A DNA stretch of 64,000 nucleotides from Dyadobacter luteus (GTDB lineage Bacteria > Bacteroidota > Bacteroidia > Cytophagales > Spirosomataceae): contig NZ_QNUL01000007.1 of assembly GCF_003383615.1 (NCBI RefSeq), positions 62,001 to 126,000 on the forward strand. Direction: 5' to 3'. The notes beneath the pieces are model-generated. The model was not told the origin of the DNA. It worked only from the letters and a program-made list of their open reading frames with translations, and searched no databases. Shown here piece after piece: positions 50,241 to 59,922 of this stretch. Numbering within the stretch: position 1 is the stretch's first letter; every line of letters starts with the position of its first letter. Both the position numbers and the translations under genes were made by a program.

Positions 50241-51746
50241 TCAATAAAACACCTCAATATTTTTCGACTTCAACAGCCCGAATTGTTCGCCGTATTTTAC
50301 TTCCCGGTCTTCTGTCAGAAATGGATTTCCGCGGAGGTGTAGTTTATTCAGCTTTTTAATGCCAAGCAGGTCTTTCGGAAACTCTGTGAGATTGTTGGCA
50401 GATATATCCAGCTCATCCAGGTTGGAAAACGTGGTAAGTACTTCGGGGAAGTCCGTAAACCAATTATAGCCCAAATCAATAATTTGCAAGTTTTTTAACT
50501 TTACCATACTTGGTGGAAGCTTGCTCAGCCAATTATGGTGTGCATATAGAACATTTAAACGTTTCAGCCTATTCATTCTGTCAGGCAGAGAGGTCAGGTG
50601 GTTATACGCTATGGCAAGATGAGTCAGTTTTTTCAACTGGCACACGGAAGAGGGTAACATCGTAAGATTATTGCGATACAGATCAAGAACTTCAAGTCGC
50701 TTTAATTTCTTCACGCCATTCGGTAACATGCCCATTTCCGTTTTATATAAATTAAGATTTTTGACGCGTTTCATTCGTCGAAAGCTCTTGTCATTAATAG
50801 CGGACAATGGATTACGGCCAAGCCAGAGCGTTTCCAACCGTTTACAGTTCTTTACTATAGCAGGAACATCTTGTAGTACATTTCTTTGCAGATTAAGGAT
50901 TTGGAGCGTTTTGTTGCGAGACAAATGGACAGAATCGACAGTCAAAATATTTCCGCTCAAGTTCAGATTTTTTAGTTTGCGTAATTTCGACATATCAATA
51001 TTTACCTGCTCGATATCATTATCCATCAAACTCAATAATTCAAGGTTGGGAAAACGGTAGATCAAATCAGGCAAAGACTTTAGAAGCGAATTTTCTATAT
51101 ATAATTGCTTGATCTTCAAAGTATCGACCACCAATAATGCATCCTGTATCCCATTGACCACACTGTCCTTTTTAACAGCTACCTTTTTTGAGCCTCGCAG
51201 TGCCTCGAAGCTATTAATGATACTATCATGTTGCACCTGAGCCTTACTTCTTAGCTCCGGTGCAATGAATCCATTAAATTCACTAAGAATAGTTATTTTC
51301 GATTTCTTTCCGATATTTCTCTTCGAAATAAACCCTTTTACATATTCCGATAAATTTTGAGAGATGATATGACTCACTGAGTCCTTATTAAAACTGATTA
51401 CTGCTGGTTGCGCTTTGCCGTTTTTTACGGTCCATACATTGGCTAAAAATGCATCGAAGATCAAATAGTCAATATTTCCATCCTTGTTCAGATATAAATC
51501 ACTACTTACTAAAAGGTTTTCAACCTTTGTTGGCCCCATTGCTTCATTCAATGCTTTGGTAATCGCGAGGTTGAGACTCGCCGGTACCCTTTTAAAAACT
51601 TCGTCAGTCTCCAAATCAGGATAATGTTTATCCAGTTCGCTTATGCTCAGTTTGCTTTTTCTGACTTCCGCCTTACTTTTCACAACAGGCTGAGCTACAT
51701 TGATTAATGCCACCAAAAGAATTAACATAGTTAGCACTATTTTCAT
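50241..51746 (-). CDS. Secreted leucine-rich-repeat protein
   Basis: 501 residues. Signal peptide MKIVLTMLILLVALINVAQ. An N-terminal domain of unknown type (about 35-205) is followed by some 11-12 leucine-rich repeats of about 23 residues from residue 210 to 490, with units such as LKNLNLSGNILTV, LEVLDLYRNNLTMLP and LDELDISANNLTEFP. LRR domains usually mediate protein-protein contacts. The absence of a T9SS tail and of a lipobox means that it should be periplasmic or released. No enzymatic motif. It is convergent with the DUF5916 gene, with the GC-rich repeat tract between them. Confidence 0.88.
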   Translation of the reverse strand: MKIVLTMLILLVALINVAQPVVKSKAEVRKSKLSISELDKHYPDLETDEVFKRVPASLNLAITKALNEAMGPTKVENLLVSSDLYLNKDGNIDYLIFDAFLANVWTVKNGKAQPAVISFNKDSVSHIISQNLSEYVKGFISKRNIGKKSKITILSEFNGFIAPELRSKAQVQHDSIINSFEALRGSKKVAVKKDSVVNGIQDALLVVDTLKIKQLYIENSLLKSLPDLIYRFPNLELLSLMDNDIEQVNIDMSKLRKLKNLNLSGNILTVDSVHLSRNKTLQILNLQRNVLQDVPAIVKNCKRLETLWLGRNPLSAINDKSFRRMKRVKNLNLYKTEMGMLPNGVKKLKRLEVLDLYRNNLTMLPSSVCQLKKLTHLAIAYNHLTSLPDRMNRLKRLNVLYAHHNWLSKLPPSMVKLKNLQIIDLGYNWFTDFPEVLTTFSNLDELDISANNLTEFPKDLLGIKKLNKLHLRGNPFLTEDREVKYGEQFGLLKSKNIEVFY

Positions 51747-51911
51747 ATCTTATAGTATTTTATGTGAGTACACAAATATAACTAAAAGATTAGTCATAAC
51801 AGGACAACTACAAGTATAATTTTCTTACATATACACGACGTATAAAGAAATTACAGTGAGAAGTGCTCAAATCGCACCTCTGTATCCTAAATAGGTTGGG
51901 TAAAAAATGTA

Positions 51912-52886
51912 TTACTTACTACGATCAATCGTATACTGAACCAGCTGTTCCAGAGATTGTCTGTGAGGAGAATCCGCAAACTCATGGAGCAAAGCTCTGG
52001 CTTCCTCCACGTAGCGTTCCATTACTTTTTGTGCATACTTAAGCCCTCCTGAACGTTTCACAAAATCAATTACTTCGTTTACTTTCTTAGGCTTGTGGCT
52101 CTCGTTACGAATGATGTTGATGATACGACGCTTTTCCAGCCACTCAGCCTGGTTCAATGCGTAAATCAAAGGAAGCGTCATTTTTTTCTCTTTGATATCA
52201 ATCCCCAGCGGCTTTCCGATTTCGTCTTCGCCGTAGTCAAAAAGATCATCTTTGATTTGAAATGCCATACCCACTTTTTCGCCGAAAGCATGCATACGCT
52301 TCACTATTTCTTCGCCGGCACCAACAGAACAAGCACCTACAGCACAGCAGGACGCGATAAGAGAGGCTGTTTTTTGTTTGATAATCTGGTAATAAACCTC
52401 CTCGTTAATATCCAGGCGGCGCGCCTTTTCAATCTGAAGCAGTTCCCCTTCGCTAAGTTCACGAACGGCGGTAGAGACAATTTTGAGCAGATCGAATTCT
52501 CCATGGTCTACCGAAAGAAGCAGACCTCTTGACAACAGATAATCCCCTACCAGAACAGCTATTTTATTTTTCCAGAGCGCGTTTACTGAGAAGAAACCAC
52601 GACGGTAATTCGAGTCGTCCACCACATCATCATGAACCAGTGTTGCTGTATGCAGCAACTCAATCAATGCTGCCCCTCTATAGGTGGATTCCGAGATCTG
52701 CCCGGACACGCCGGCAGAAAGAAACACAAACATCGGTCTTAGCTGCTTGCCTTTACGACGAACAATGTAGCTCATGATCTGATCCAGAAGCATTACATCA
52801 CTCTTCATAAACTGACGAAATTTCTGCTCGAAAGCTTTCATTTCATCTGCAATTGGTAACTGTATATCCTTTATTGAAAGGGTCAT
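51912..52886 (-). CDS. Polyprenyl diphosphate synthase (trans-isoprenyl)
   Basis: 324 residues. Adds isopentenyl units to an allylic diphosphate to build the side chain of menaquinone or a similar long prenyl. The first Asp-rich motif is DDVVDD (86-91) after LLHTATLVH; the second is KDDLFDYGED. KGKQLRP is the substrate-binding KQxRP region. The residues before the first motif (H-T-A-T-L-V) are small, which fits long-chain products such as octaprenyl or heptaprenyl. Monocistronic; 295 bp divergent region to the patatin gene. Confidence 0.93.
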   Translation of the reverse strand: MTLSIKDIQLPIADEMKAFEQKFRQFMKSDVMLLDQIMSYIVRRKGKQLRPMFVFLSAGVSGQISESTYRGAALIELLHTATLVHDDVVDDSNYRRGFFSVNALWKNKIAVLVGDYLLSRGLLLSVDHGEFDLLKIVSTAVRELSEGELLQIEKARRLDINEEVYYQIIKQKTASLIASCCAVGACSVGAGEEIVKRMHAFGEKVGMAFQIKDDLFDYGEDEIGKPLGIDIKEKKMTLPLIYALNQAEWLEKRRIINIIRNESHKPKKVNEVIDFVKRSGGLKYAQKVMERYVEEARALLHEFADSPHRQSLEQLVQYTIDRSK

Positions 52887-53110
52887 ATTGATAATCGGGG
52901 GGCACTCTCAAACCCGTCAGATGTATAAAACAGGGATCGAAGTCAGGCTATGTATTTATGTTTAACCTGTTTCGAAACTCCAATGTTCAAATTTGGAATA
53001 AAATCTTTTGTTTACACCACTTTTCCCTTGAAAATGTTTACAATTGAGAAAAAAAGAATGTTGTTTCTGAAAAATGCATCTCTTGTGAATGCAAAATCTC
53101 ACCGCAACTT

Positions 53111-53131
53111 TCTTTTAATTTATTAATTTTC
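53111..53131 (+). promoter_or_regulatory. AT-rich promoter-like block before the patatin gene
   Basis: TCTTTTAATTTATTAATTT, identical over 19 bases to the block at 23263-23281, ends in TAATTTTC (53124-53131), one base away from TAnnTTTG. It lies 51-71 bp before the patatin ATG. Confidence 0.35.
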
Positions 53132-53139
53132 ACAACATC

Positions 53140-53176
53140 AAAGCTGAAAGCTCGTAGCCGAAAGCTGATAGCTAAT
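53140..53176. repeat. AGCT-type periodic tract before the patatin gene
   Basis: AAAGCTGAAAGCTCGTAGCC, then GAAAGCTGATAGCTAATA, ending 5 bp before the patatin start codon. Same word family as at 8.3, 34.5 and 34.7 kb. Confidence 0.5.
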
Positions 53177-53181
53177 ACACT

Positions 53182-54084
53182 ATGAAAGCACTCGTCCTGG
53201 GCGGCGGATCAATGAAAGGTGCATTTCAGGTTGGAGCAATCCAGTCTGTTCTCGAAAATGGATTTGAACCCGATATGGTTTACGGAATATCAGTGGGCGC
53301 CTTAAATTCCACTTTTTTGGTCAATGAAGCTGAAAAACAGCGAGCCGAAAAAGGCATTATCAACTGGCAGACGACAGGTAGGCGTTTACTGGAATTCTGG
53401 ATCAAAAATATCACCCATCCTCAGGATATTTCTACCTTACGTTCCAGAGTGATGTTGGGCGTCAACACGCTTATGAGCCGGTTTGATGGTCTGTTGGATC
53501 CTTCTCCTCTGCACGAACTGATTCGTAAAAATGTCGATGACTCTTTGCTGGAAAACAGCAAAATAAAGCTGAAGGTAGGTGCCGTGAATATGGAAAGCGG
53601 TCAGATCAAATACGTATCACCCAAGGATGGGCATTTTCTGGATTTTGTAAGGGCAAGTTCGTCCATTCCGATGCTGATGCCTGCTGTAGAAATAGAGGAT
53701 GATTTATATCTGGACGGCGGTCTAAGGGAAGTACTACCTATCAGGCCCGCTCTGGCCGACGGAGCCACTGAGATCGTCATGATCGGTTGCCATTCACCCC
53801 ATTTATACCAACCCGAAGGCCTTAACGCCCGCAACCTGATTACGCTGATCGAACGCGTGCGTGACATCACAGTCAACGAAGTGGCCAATAGCAATATCAT
53901 CTGGGCTGAGTCATTTGCCGAACGGGCTAATCTGCGTGGCACGCCTATGAAACTGACCGTCATTCGCCCGGAAGCCCCCCTTATTCTGGATCTTCAACAT
54001 TTTACTTCTGATGATATTTCCAGGCTGATTGTGGAAGGGTATAAGGCGGGGACTGAGGTATTGAGGAAAAAAGCGGTAGTATAA
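53182..54084 (+). CDS. Patatin-like phospholipase
   Basis: 300 residues. Ser-Asp dyad lipid acyl hydrolase: oxyanion loop GGGSMKGAF (7-15), nucleophile elbow GISVGAL with S37 and the catalytic Asp in YLDGGLREVLP. No signal peptide; probably cytoplasmic or membrane-associated. Substrates are usually phospholipids, but specificity cannot be told. A C-terminal part with FTSDDISRLIVEGYKAG is common in bacterial patatins. The AGCT repeats end 5 bp before the start; a long terminator lies 10 bp after the stop. Confidence 0.93.
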   Translation: MKALVLGGGSMKGAFQVGAIQSVLENGFEPDMVYGISVGALNSTFLVNEAEKQRAEKGIINWQTTGRRLLEFWIKNITHPQDISTLRSRVMLGVNTLMSRFDGLLDPSPLHELIRKNVDDSLLENSKIKLKVGAVNMESGQIKYVSPKDGHFLDFVRASSSIPMLMPAVEIEDDLYLDGGLREVLPIRPALADGATEIVMIGCHSPHLYQPEGLNARNLITLIERVRDITVNEVANSNIIWAESFAERANLRGTPMKLTVIRPEAPLILDLQHFTSDDISRLIVEGYKAGTEVLRKKAVV

Positions 54085-54093
54085 AACTTGGAG

Positions 54094-54150
54094 GTCTACA
54101 AGCAAAAAAGGCTCGAATCGCGATGATCCGAGCCTTTTTTGCTTGTAGAC
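54094..54150. terminator. Long bidirectional terminator between patatin and the Oar-like receptor
   Basis: A 22-bp perfect stem: the left arm starts GTCTACAAGCAAAAAAGG, the right arm ends CCTTTTTTGCTTGTAGAC; 13-nt loop (AATCGCGATGATC). The A-run and T-run lie within the stem. It serves both convergent genes. Confidence 0.85.
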
Positions 54151-54162
54151 ATTGTTAACTTC

Positions 54163-57100
54163 TTAGAAAGTATAACGCAATCCAACTTGCATATTCCAGG
54201 TATTACGTACGTCAAACCATTTACGATATGCTGTTTCCGGCAACACAGTCTGACCATCGATACTCACACTATTCATCGTAAATGTTGGCTTCCCGTCAGC
54301 AGTGACGCTTGCAACATTCAATAAAGAGTAGTTAAAGGTTGAACCACTGTTCAATTCTTGTCTCAAACCCCAATCTGAATTGAGCATGTTACCAAAATTC
54401 ATAATATCTACAGTAAGTTGCAGAGAGTGGCGTTTCTTACCCACGTTTGTAAAGATATCCTGCAACACTCTCAGGTCAAAGCGGTTGAACCAAGGTAAAA
54501 GTCCAGCATTACGTGACACATAACCACCTTTTGCATCTTTCAACTCTTTATTGTTCTCAACAAACTTGTCGTAAGCGGCACGTTGCTCTTCAGGTGAAGC
54601 GGTCAGCAATACAGTACCAGCTGTGTTTCTCACCGTCAAAGGAGCAAATGTCAATTCAGAAGAATTGTTAGGAACATACATTAAATCCAAACTCACACCA
54701 TCTCTGTTGATATCACCTGAATAGGTATAAGCAAAGCGACCTGCGCTGGTTCCCTGATAGAACAGAGACACTGAAGTAGCAAGGTGGTTAGCATATTCAA
54801 TTCTGTATGAAAGACTACCCACTACACGGTGAGGAATAGCATACTGAGACTGGCTCAACAACATTTCGTTAGGATCGTTGATGGAATAGTTGTTTGACCA
54901 AGCAGAGTTTGCGGCAGAACCAGGGTTACCACTCACATCCTTCGCATTGCTGTAGTTGTAGAACAACGATCCGTAGAAACCTCTTCTAGCAGGAAGCGTC
55001 AAACCTAATGAAAGCGCTGAAGAAAAACCTTTGCTTGTATTGCTCAACACAGGTACAATAGCTCCTGTAGCAGGATTGTAAGTTGCATTTGCAGCACCGT
55101 TCCAGAAGTCACGTGTATCTCCAGAATAAGTCATTTTTGCAGTTGCTCTCTTTCTGTTTGCGTTGTATTGATAAGTAGCGTTGATATCTTTTGAATAGAT
55201 GTAATCAACTGTCGCCACTAACGGTGTTCCCGGTATTTTATAATCTACACCTATGTTGGATCTCCAAACCTGAGGCATTTTGAAGTTTTTGTCAATAAGC
55301 GCTACAGTTCCCGGAGCAGTTGTTCCTGGTTGTTTCGGGAAACGATCCGGTAATTGATTTACCCAGTATAATGGATCAGGATTAAAGCCGGTAATAAGTG
55401 CCTGAGTAGCCGCGTTAACCGGCTCGAAAGTATTTTGCAATACACCAGAGTTAGTAGGCTGGTTGGTGAACCAAACAAAAGGTATCACCCCTGTAAAGAT
55501 ACCTGTTCCTCCACGCAATTGAAGTGAACGATCTCCGAATACATCATAATTCACACCCAAACGAGGCGAGAACAATGGTTTGCTCTTAGGCCATGTTTTT
55601 GTTGAGAAAGTTGTCTCGTTACCATTGATATCCAACAATTTCAAATTGTCAATTGCCGGGTTGTTCAAAGGCTCGTCGAAGAAGAATGGCATATCCGCTC
55701 TCACACCCAATGTCAGGTTCAGTCTGTCATTTACTGCGAATTTATCCTGCAGATACAATCCACCAAGACCAAAGTTAACAGTAGCCCATGTATCGTTCTG
55801 GAAAGGATAAGTAACACCGTAAACCGAAGGAGCTTTTTCTGTTAAGAAATCCTGAACCGAGTTATATCTGTAGTATGAAGTACCCAAACGCACATAGCTG
55901 TTTTCGAACTTCATCATTTCAAAACTAGCACCACCTGTGAAAGTGTGTTTCCCTGCAAGGAAAGTAACGTTATCAACAAAAGATAAGTTATTGTTCTTCA
56001 TACCATTATTGTATGAGAACAACTCAGTACCGAAGCTCATGTAATTTTTACCGCCTTCCCATATATCAACCATTGGGAACAATGCCCCAGGAGTTGAACG
56101 GCTGGATTCAATATAACTATATGTAGCCAAAAGTTGATTAGACAACCTCGATCCAAAACTGCTGTTTAATTCAGCCGTAAGAGAGCGAACAATGTTCTTC
56201 TGCGCATAGTTGGCATTTTCGAATGCTATGGATTCCTTACTTATCCTGTTCGCACTTGAACGAGGATTAGGACCTGATGTCGCGTTGGTTCCCTGATCGT
56301 TGGTACCTACAACCTGGTTATAACGTAATGCCAGTTTATGCTTGTTACTGATGTTCCAGTCGATACGGGCAAGGAACTTGGTATTTTCGTTCTTATATTC
56401 ATTTGCATAGTTTTCATAACGTCCCGGCTCGTATGAATACCGGCTTCTCAGAAAGTTACCCACTGCATCAAGATCTTCGGCGCGAACATTTGTTACGTTA
56501 GTTCCAGTGTTTCCACCACGTGAGGCAACCCAGTTATTACCAGGGAATACACTAGACTCTCTCTCAAAATTACCAAAGAAGAAGAGTTTGTTTTTTACAA
56601 TAGCACCACCCAGACGTGCACCAAAAACTTTATTGCTTGATTTTGCTGCCTCATCAAGCTCCTCTCCGGCAACTTTTTTCCCGTTAAAATTCTGATTACG
56701 GTAAAATCCATAAACTGAACCGCTCAATTCATTAGTACCGCTACGTGTTACAGCATTTACTCCGGCTCCTGTGAAACCGGACTGACGAACATCAAACGGA
56801 GCGATATTAACCTGTACTTCCTGAATAGCATCTAATGAAATAGGCTGAGCCTCTCCGCCAGGAAGCAAATCATTGCTCAAACCAAAACCATTGCTGAAGT
56901 TAGCTCCATCAATTGTTACTCTGTTCAAACGGGCATCACGTCCGGCAAAACTTGTTCCGTTAGCCTGAGGCGTTAAACGTGTAAAGTCAGTTAACCCCCT
57001 TGAAATAGTTGGCAAAGAACTCAATTGCTTTGCATTGATGTTGGTGGAAGCACCAGTACGCTCTTCTCCGAACACATCTCCGCGAGCTGAACTTACAACC

Positions 57101-57477
57101 ACTTCGCTCAATTGAGTGCCTTCATCCGACATTTGAATATTCACAATCGCAGTAGAACCAAGATCTGCAACGATATTGGTCTTTGATTGCTCCTTGTATC
57201 CGATGTATGTTACAGTAACTTTATAAGGACCACCTACACGAACAGTAGGAAATGCATAACGTCCTGTTTCGTTGGTTAGGATACCATATTGAGTACCAGA
57301 TGGCTCATGTACGGCCTGAACTGTAGCTCCGGGAAGTCCTTCGCCCTTATCGTCTGTAATCCGACCACTGATTGTAGACGTTGTAACCTGTGCCATGACG
57401 TGACCGCCTAGCAAGGTCAATGAAAACACAAACAGCGCGGTGAACGCTGCCCTGAAAAGTAAACTTTTCCTGTTCAT
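54163..57477 (-). CDS. Oar-like TonB-dependent outer membrane receptor
   Basis: 1104 residues. Signal peptide MNRKSLLFRAAFTALFVFSL, cleaved after VMAQ. Domains: carboxypeptidase-regulatory-like at about 35-125 (ISGRITDDKGEGLPGATVQA), a plug (about 130-265) with RLNRVTIDGANFSNGFG, ISLDAIQEVQVNIAPFDVRQ and GFTGAGVNAVTRSGTNE, then a long barrel that ends with WNMQVGLRYTF. This arrangement and the plug words are those of Oar-type proteins (Myxococcus Oar, Bacteroidota homologues), which can export or import proteins such as a protease. The ligand is not known. It is not SusC, since no SusD follows. Its 375-bp upstream region may hold promoters for both directions. Confidence 0.92.
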   Translation of the reverse strand: MNRKSLLFRAAFTALFVFSLTLLGGHVMAQVTTSTISGRITDDKGEGLPGATVQAVHEPSGTQYGILTNETGRYAFPTVRVGGPYKVTVTYIGYKEQSKTNIVADLGSTAIVNIQMSDEGTQLSEVVVSSARGDVFGEERTGASTNINAKQLSSLPTISRGLTDFTRLTPQANGTSFAGRDARLNRVTIDGANFSNGFGLSNDLLPGGEAQPISLDAIQEVQVNIAPFDVRQSGFTGAGVNAVTRSGTNELSGSVYGFYRNQNFNGKKVAGEELDEAAKSSNKVFGARLGGAIVKNKLFFFGNFERESSVFPGNNWVASRGGNTGTNVTNVRAEDLDAVGNFLRSRYSYEPGRYENYANEYKNENTKFLARIDWNISNKHKLALRYNQVVGTNDQGTNATSGPNPRSSANRISKESIAFENANYAQKNIVRSLTAELNSSFGSRLSNQLLATYSYIESSRSTPGALFPMVDIWEGGKNYMSFGTELFSYNNGMKNNNLSFVDNVTFLAGKHTFTGGASFEMMKFENSYVRLGTSYYRYNSVQDFLTEKAPSVYGVTYPFQNDTWATVNFGLGGLYLQDKFAVNDRLNLTLGVRADMPFFFDEPLNNPAIDNLKLLDINGNETTFSTKTWPKSKPLFSPRLGVNYDVFGDRSLQLRGGTGIFTGVIPFVWFTNQPTNSGVLQNTFEPVNAATQALITGFNPDPLYWVNQLPDRFPKQPGTTAPGTVALIDKNFKMPQVWRSNIGVDYKIPGTPLVATVDYIYSKDINATYQYNANRKRATAKMTYSGDTRDFWNGAANATYNPATGAIVPVLSNTSKGFSSALSLGLTLPARRGFYGSLFYNYSNAKDVSGNPGSAANSAWSNNYSINDPNEMLLSQSQYAIPHRVVGSLSYRIEYANHLATSVSLFYQGTSAGRFAYTYSGDINRDGVSLDLMYVPNNSSELTFAPLTVRNTAGTVLLTASPEEQRAAYDKFVENNKELKDAKGGYVSRNAGLLPWFNRFDLRVLQDIFTNVGKKRHSLQLTVDIMNFGNMLNSDWGLRQELNSGSTFNYSLLNVASVTADGKPTFTMNSVSIDGQTVLPETAYRKWFDVRNTWNMQVGLRYTF

Positions 57478-57852
57478 AAAATTTGGGAATTTGTTTGAAA
57501 TTTGTGACAGGATCCTTCATGGATCGATGATCTAATTGCGTCGTAAAATAAGGGTATTTTTCTTGTATAACCAAAGTGTCCAATCCTACTAAAATGCTAT
57601 ACTATTGACGATAAATCGTTGATTTATTGAAATAATACACATTTCTATCATTAAAATAACACCACTTCTTATGTTAAATTTTCGTTAACAATAGGGCACA
57701 AAAATGCTTTTCTTTCCAACAATTACTCCCGACCTTTACCGCTATTGCAACAAACTGCAATTATGTATTCAATTTTGTTAATGATTATTTAACATTAAGC
57801 ACTTTAAATGATCATAAAAATTATTTAAGCAACCATCGATTTTTTTTTCAGG
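57478..57852. other. 375-bp divergent intergenic region, AT-rich
   Basis: Between the Oar-like receptor (minus) and an alpha/beta hydrolase (plus). Apart from the promoter candidate at 57543-57575 and a short ATCC-ttcat-GGAT hairpin near 57510-57522, I see only A/T-rich sequence and no gene. Confidence 0.5.
57543..57575 (-). promoter_or_regulatory. Candidate promoter of the Oar-like receptor gene
   Basis: On the minus strand TTTG (57572-57575) and TATTTTAC (57543-57550) are separated by 21 bp, the spacing of Bacteroidota -33/-7 promoters. The second box deviates from TAnnTTTG at its last two bases. Confidence 0.35.
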
Positions 57853-58620
57853 ATGAATCTTAATTATAAAAAATTTGGAGAAAATGGTCCGGCCCTCGTC
57901 ATACTTCACGGTGTCTTTGGCTTTTTAGACAACTGGTTAACAGTAGGAAAGGCTGTGGCGGATCGTGGCTTTCAGGTATATCTGGTAGATCAGCGGAACC
58001 ATGGGCGCTCACCACATGAAGGCGCACTGAATTATGAAACCTTCGCTGAAGATCTTAAAGAATTTATCGGACAACAGGAACTGCATAACCCCATTCTGGT
58101 AGGGCATTCCATGGGCGGAAAAACGGTGATGGAATATGCGGTTCGTTATCCGGATACCTTTTCCAGGCTGGTTGTCGTGGATATTGGTCCCAAGGCCTAC
58201 CCTATTCATCATAAAAAGATACTGGAAGGGCTAAACCACATTCCTGTAGACACGATTGAGAACCGCCAGCAGGCCGACGATATACTGTCAGAATATGAGC
58301 CTATACCAGCAGTTCGTCAGTTTTTACTCAAAAACCTGTATCGTAAAGATGAAGGAGGTTTTGGATGGAGGTTTAATTTACCGCTGCTTTCTACAGATAT
58401 GGCCCACGTGGGACAGGCCATTGCAACAGACACACCTGTAGAGATTCCCACATTATTTATGCGCGGCGATCACTCAGACTATATTCTCGACGAAGACTGG
58501 GAGGACATACAGAAAATATTTCCTGATTCGAAACTCGATACAATTCAAAATTCGGGGCATTGGATACAGGCTGAACAACCGAAGGCATTTCTGGAAAGCC
58601 TGCTCAACTTTGTCAGCTAA
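57853..58620 (+). CDS. Alpha/beta hydrolase, YbfF-like esterase
   Basis: 255 residues. Catalytic elements: oxyanion HG at 19-20 in VILHGVFGF, nucleophile elbow VGHSMGGK with S86, acid probably in PTLFMRGDHSDY, and histidine in NSGHWIQAEQP near residue 238. The sequence DQRNHGRSPH is typical of YbfF/ABHD11-like esterases that act on acyl-CoA or short esters. Cytosolic, no signal peptide. The natural substrate is unknown. It is convergent with a lipoprotein gene 26 bp away. Confidence 0.9.
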   Translation: MNLNYKKFGENGPALVILHGVFGFLDNWLTVGKAVADRGFQVYLVDQRNHGRSPHEGALNYETFAEDLKEFIGQQELHNPILVGHSMGGKTVMEYAVRYPDTFSRLVVVDIGPKAYPIHHKKILEGLNHIPVDTIENRQQADDILSEYEPIPAVRQFLLKNLYRKDEGGFGWRFNLPLLSTDMAHVGQAIATDTPVEIPTLFMRGDHSDYILDEDWEDIQKIFPDSKLDTIQNSGHWIQAEQPKAFLESLLNFVS

Positions 58621-58646
58621 TCCCTGTGCATACGTGCATTGCCGGA

Positions 58647-59081
58647 TCACTGGCGACGCACGTATTTGAATTTTTCACCTTTACAATAAGTGATAATCAG
58701 CTGGTCGCCTTTCAAATCCATTTCCCATACTGAGCAATTTTCGCATTGGACTACAGCACATGCCGGATTAACATATTTCGCCGCCGGTTCAGGTATATCT
58801 TTCAGAGTATTACCAATTTTGTAAGCTTTTGGAGCACAACATACCTGCAAGCTGTCGGAAGTTAGCATGGTCCCATCCTGCAAAATAATCCTGATATCCT
58901 TGGCCGTTCCGTTCGCTTTCACCCAATACCTGTTACCGTAGGGACCTGTTTCCAGCTCGCTCAAATGCCACATCCCTGAAGACGACGCATCAAGAAAATC
59001 CATCTGCGGCATATTATCGCTATCCGTTGCGCAAGCAGATACGAGTAATAAAAGGAGTAAAATAAATAGTTGTCGTAACAT
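58647..59081 (-). CDS. Lipoprotein, unknown
   Basis: 144 residues from the ATG at 59081: MLRQLFILLLLLLVSACATD has a signal with lipobox VSAC, so Cys17 is lipidated. The frame stays open up to 59486, but that part overlaps the divergent methyltransferase gene and hides the lipobox, so it was not used. The mature part (SSSGMWHLSELETGPYGNRYW, then Cys-rich LQVCCAPKAY, CAVVQCENCSVWEM) has at least five Cys residues after the lipidated one, unusual for a small lipoprotein; a disulfide or metal role is possible. It resembles META/heat-shock-like small beta domains only vaguely. Divergent from the RsmI-like gene. Confidence 0.78.
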   Translation of the reverse strand: MLRQLFILLLLLLVSACATDSDNMPQMDFLDASSSGMWHLSELETGPYGNRYWVKANGTAKDIRIILQDGTMLTSDSLQVCCAPKAYKIGNTLKDIPEPAAKYVNPACAVVQCENCSVWEMDLKGDQLIITYCKGEKFKYVRRQ

Positions 59082-59153
59082 TACATTTAACTTTGCTTGT
59101 TGATAAGATGCCTTTTCAGCTCCAAAGGTTGGAAATGAATATAAATATGTAGC

Positions 59154-59861
59154 ATGAAAAACCCGCAGGGGACATCCCTTTACCTTATACCGTGCCCTCT
59201 GGCCGAGGATACCAATGACACAGTACTTAGTCCTTCCATCAAAGAAGCTATCCTCGAACTTGATGTTTTCTTTGTTGAAAACATACGTACCGCAAGGCGC
59301 TTTATCAGTAGCCTCAGATTGGGGAAGGTAATCGATAATCTCACTTTTTTTGAACTTACCAAAGATACTCCGGAAGAAGAAACCAGAAAGCAATTGCTTC
59401 ATCTTCAAAAAGATGCGGGAATTATATCCGAAGCGGGTTGTCCCGGCGTGGCTGATCCCGGAGCCGTAGCTGTCAAAATCGCGCACCAGCTGTCTATACA
59501 GGTAGTTCCTCTGGTAGGGCCATCTTCAATTCTATTGGCGCTGATGGCATCGGGCATGAGTGGTCAATCCTTTGTTTTTCATGGTTACCTTCCTATCGAT
59601 AAAGCGCTGAGGAAAAAGAATATTCAACAACTGGAGAGAGACGCGCATGCCAAGCTACAAACACAGATTTTCATGGAAACCCCTTTCCGCAATAATCAGC
59701 TGATGGATGCAGTTTTAGAGACATGCCAGGCGGAAACCATGTTGTCTGTCGCATCCAACATCACTGCCGCAGACGAGTTTATGAAAACATTGCCAGTAAA
59801 AGAATGGCGCAAAAAGAAACCTGATTTACATAAGAAACCAACCATTTTTATAATCGGGTAG
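59154..59861 (+). CDS. SAM-dependent methyltransferase, RsmI-like (tetrapyrrole methylase fold)
   Basis: 235 residues. The tetrapyrrole-methylase fold is indicated by SLYLIPCPLAED at the N-terminus (position of the P-x-P loop), the SEAGCPGVADPGAVAV motif (the S-D-A-G-x-P-x-x-x-D-P-G motif of RsmI, with Glu for Asp) and VPLVGPSSILLALMASG. RsmI 2'-O-methylates C1402 of 16S rRNA. The first segment differs from canonical RsmI (no GNLGD), so this is probably the second RsmI-like protein found in many Bacteroidota, with target unknown. A lipoprotein gene follows after 61 bp. Confidence 0.85.
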   Translation: MKNPQGTSLYLIPCPLAEDTNDTVLSPSIKEAILELDVFFVENIRTARRFISSLRLGKVIDNLTFFELTKDTPEEETRKQLLHLQKDAGIISEAGCPGVADPGAVAVKIAHQLSIQVVPLVGPSSILLALMASGMSGQSFVFHGYLPIDKALRKKNIQQLERDAHAKLQTQIFMETPFRNNQLMDAVLETCQAETMLSVASNITAADEFMKTLPVKEWRKKKPDLHKKPTIFIIG

Positions 59862-59922
59862 TCTTACTGAAACACATATTTCCTTGCTCCTCGAAAATGC
59901 GGAGCTTGTTAAACGTTTTTTT

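Noticed and set aside
54094..54150. Very long perfect inverted repeat as possible insertion-sequence end or attachment site
   Set aside because: Position between two convergent stops and the A/T runs fit a bidirectional terminator.
58647..59486. Lipoprotein frame extended to 279 codons
   Set aside because: The extension overlaps the divergent methyltransferase gene and would bury the lipobox; the ATG at 59081 explains the protein fully.
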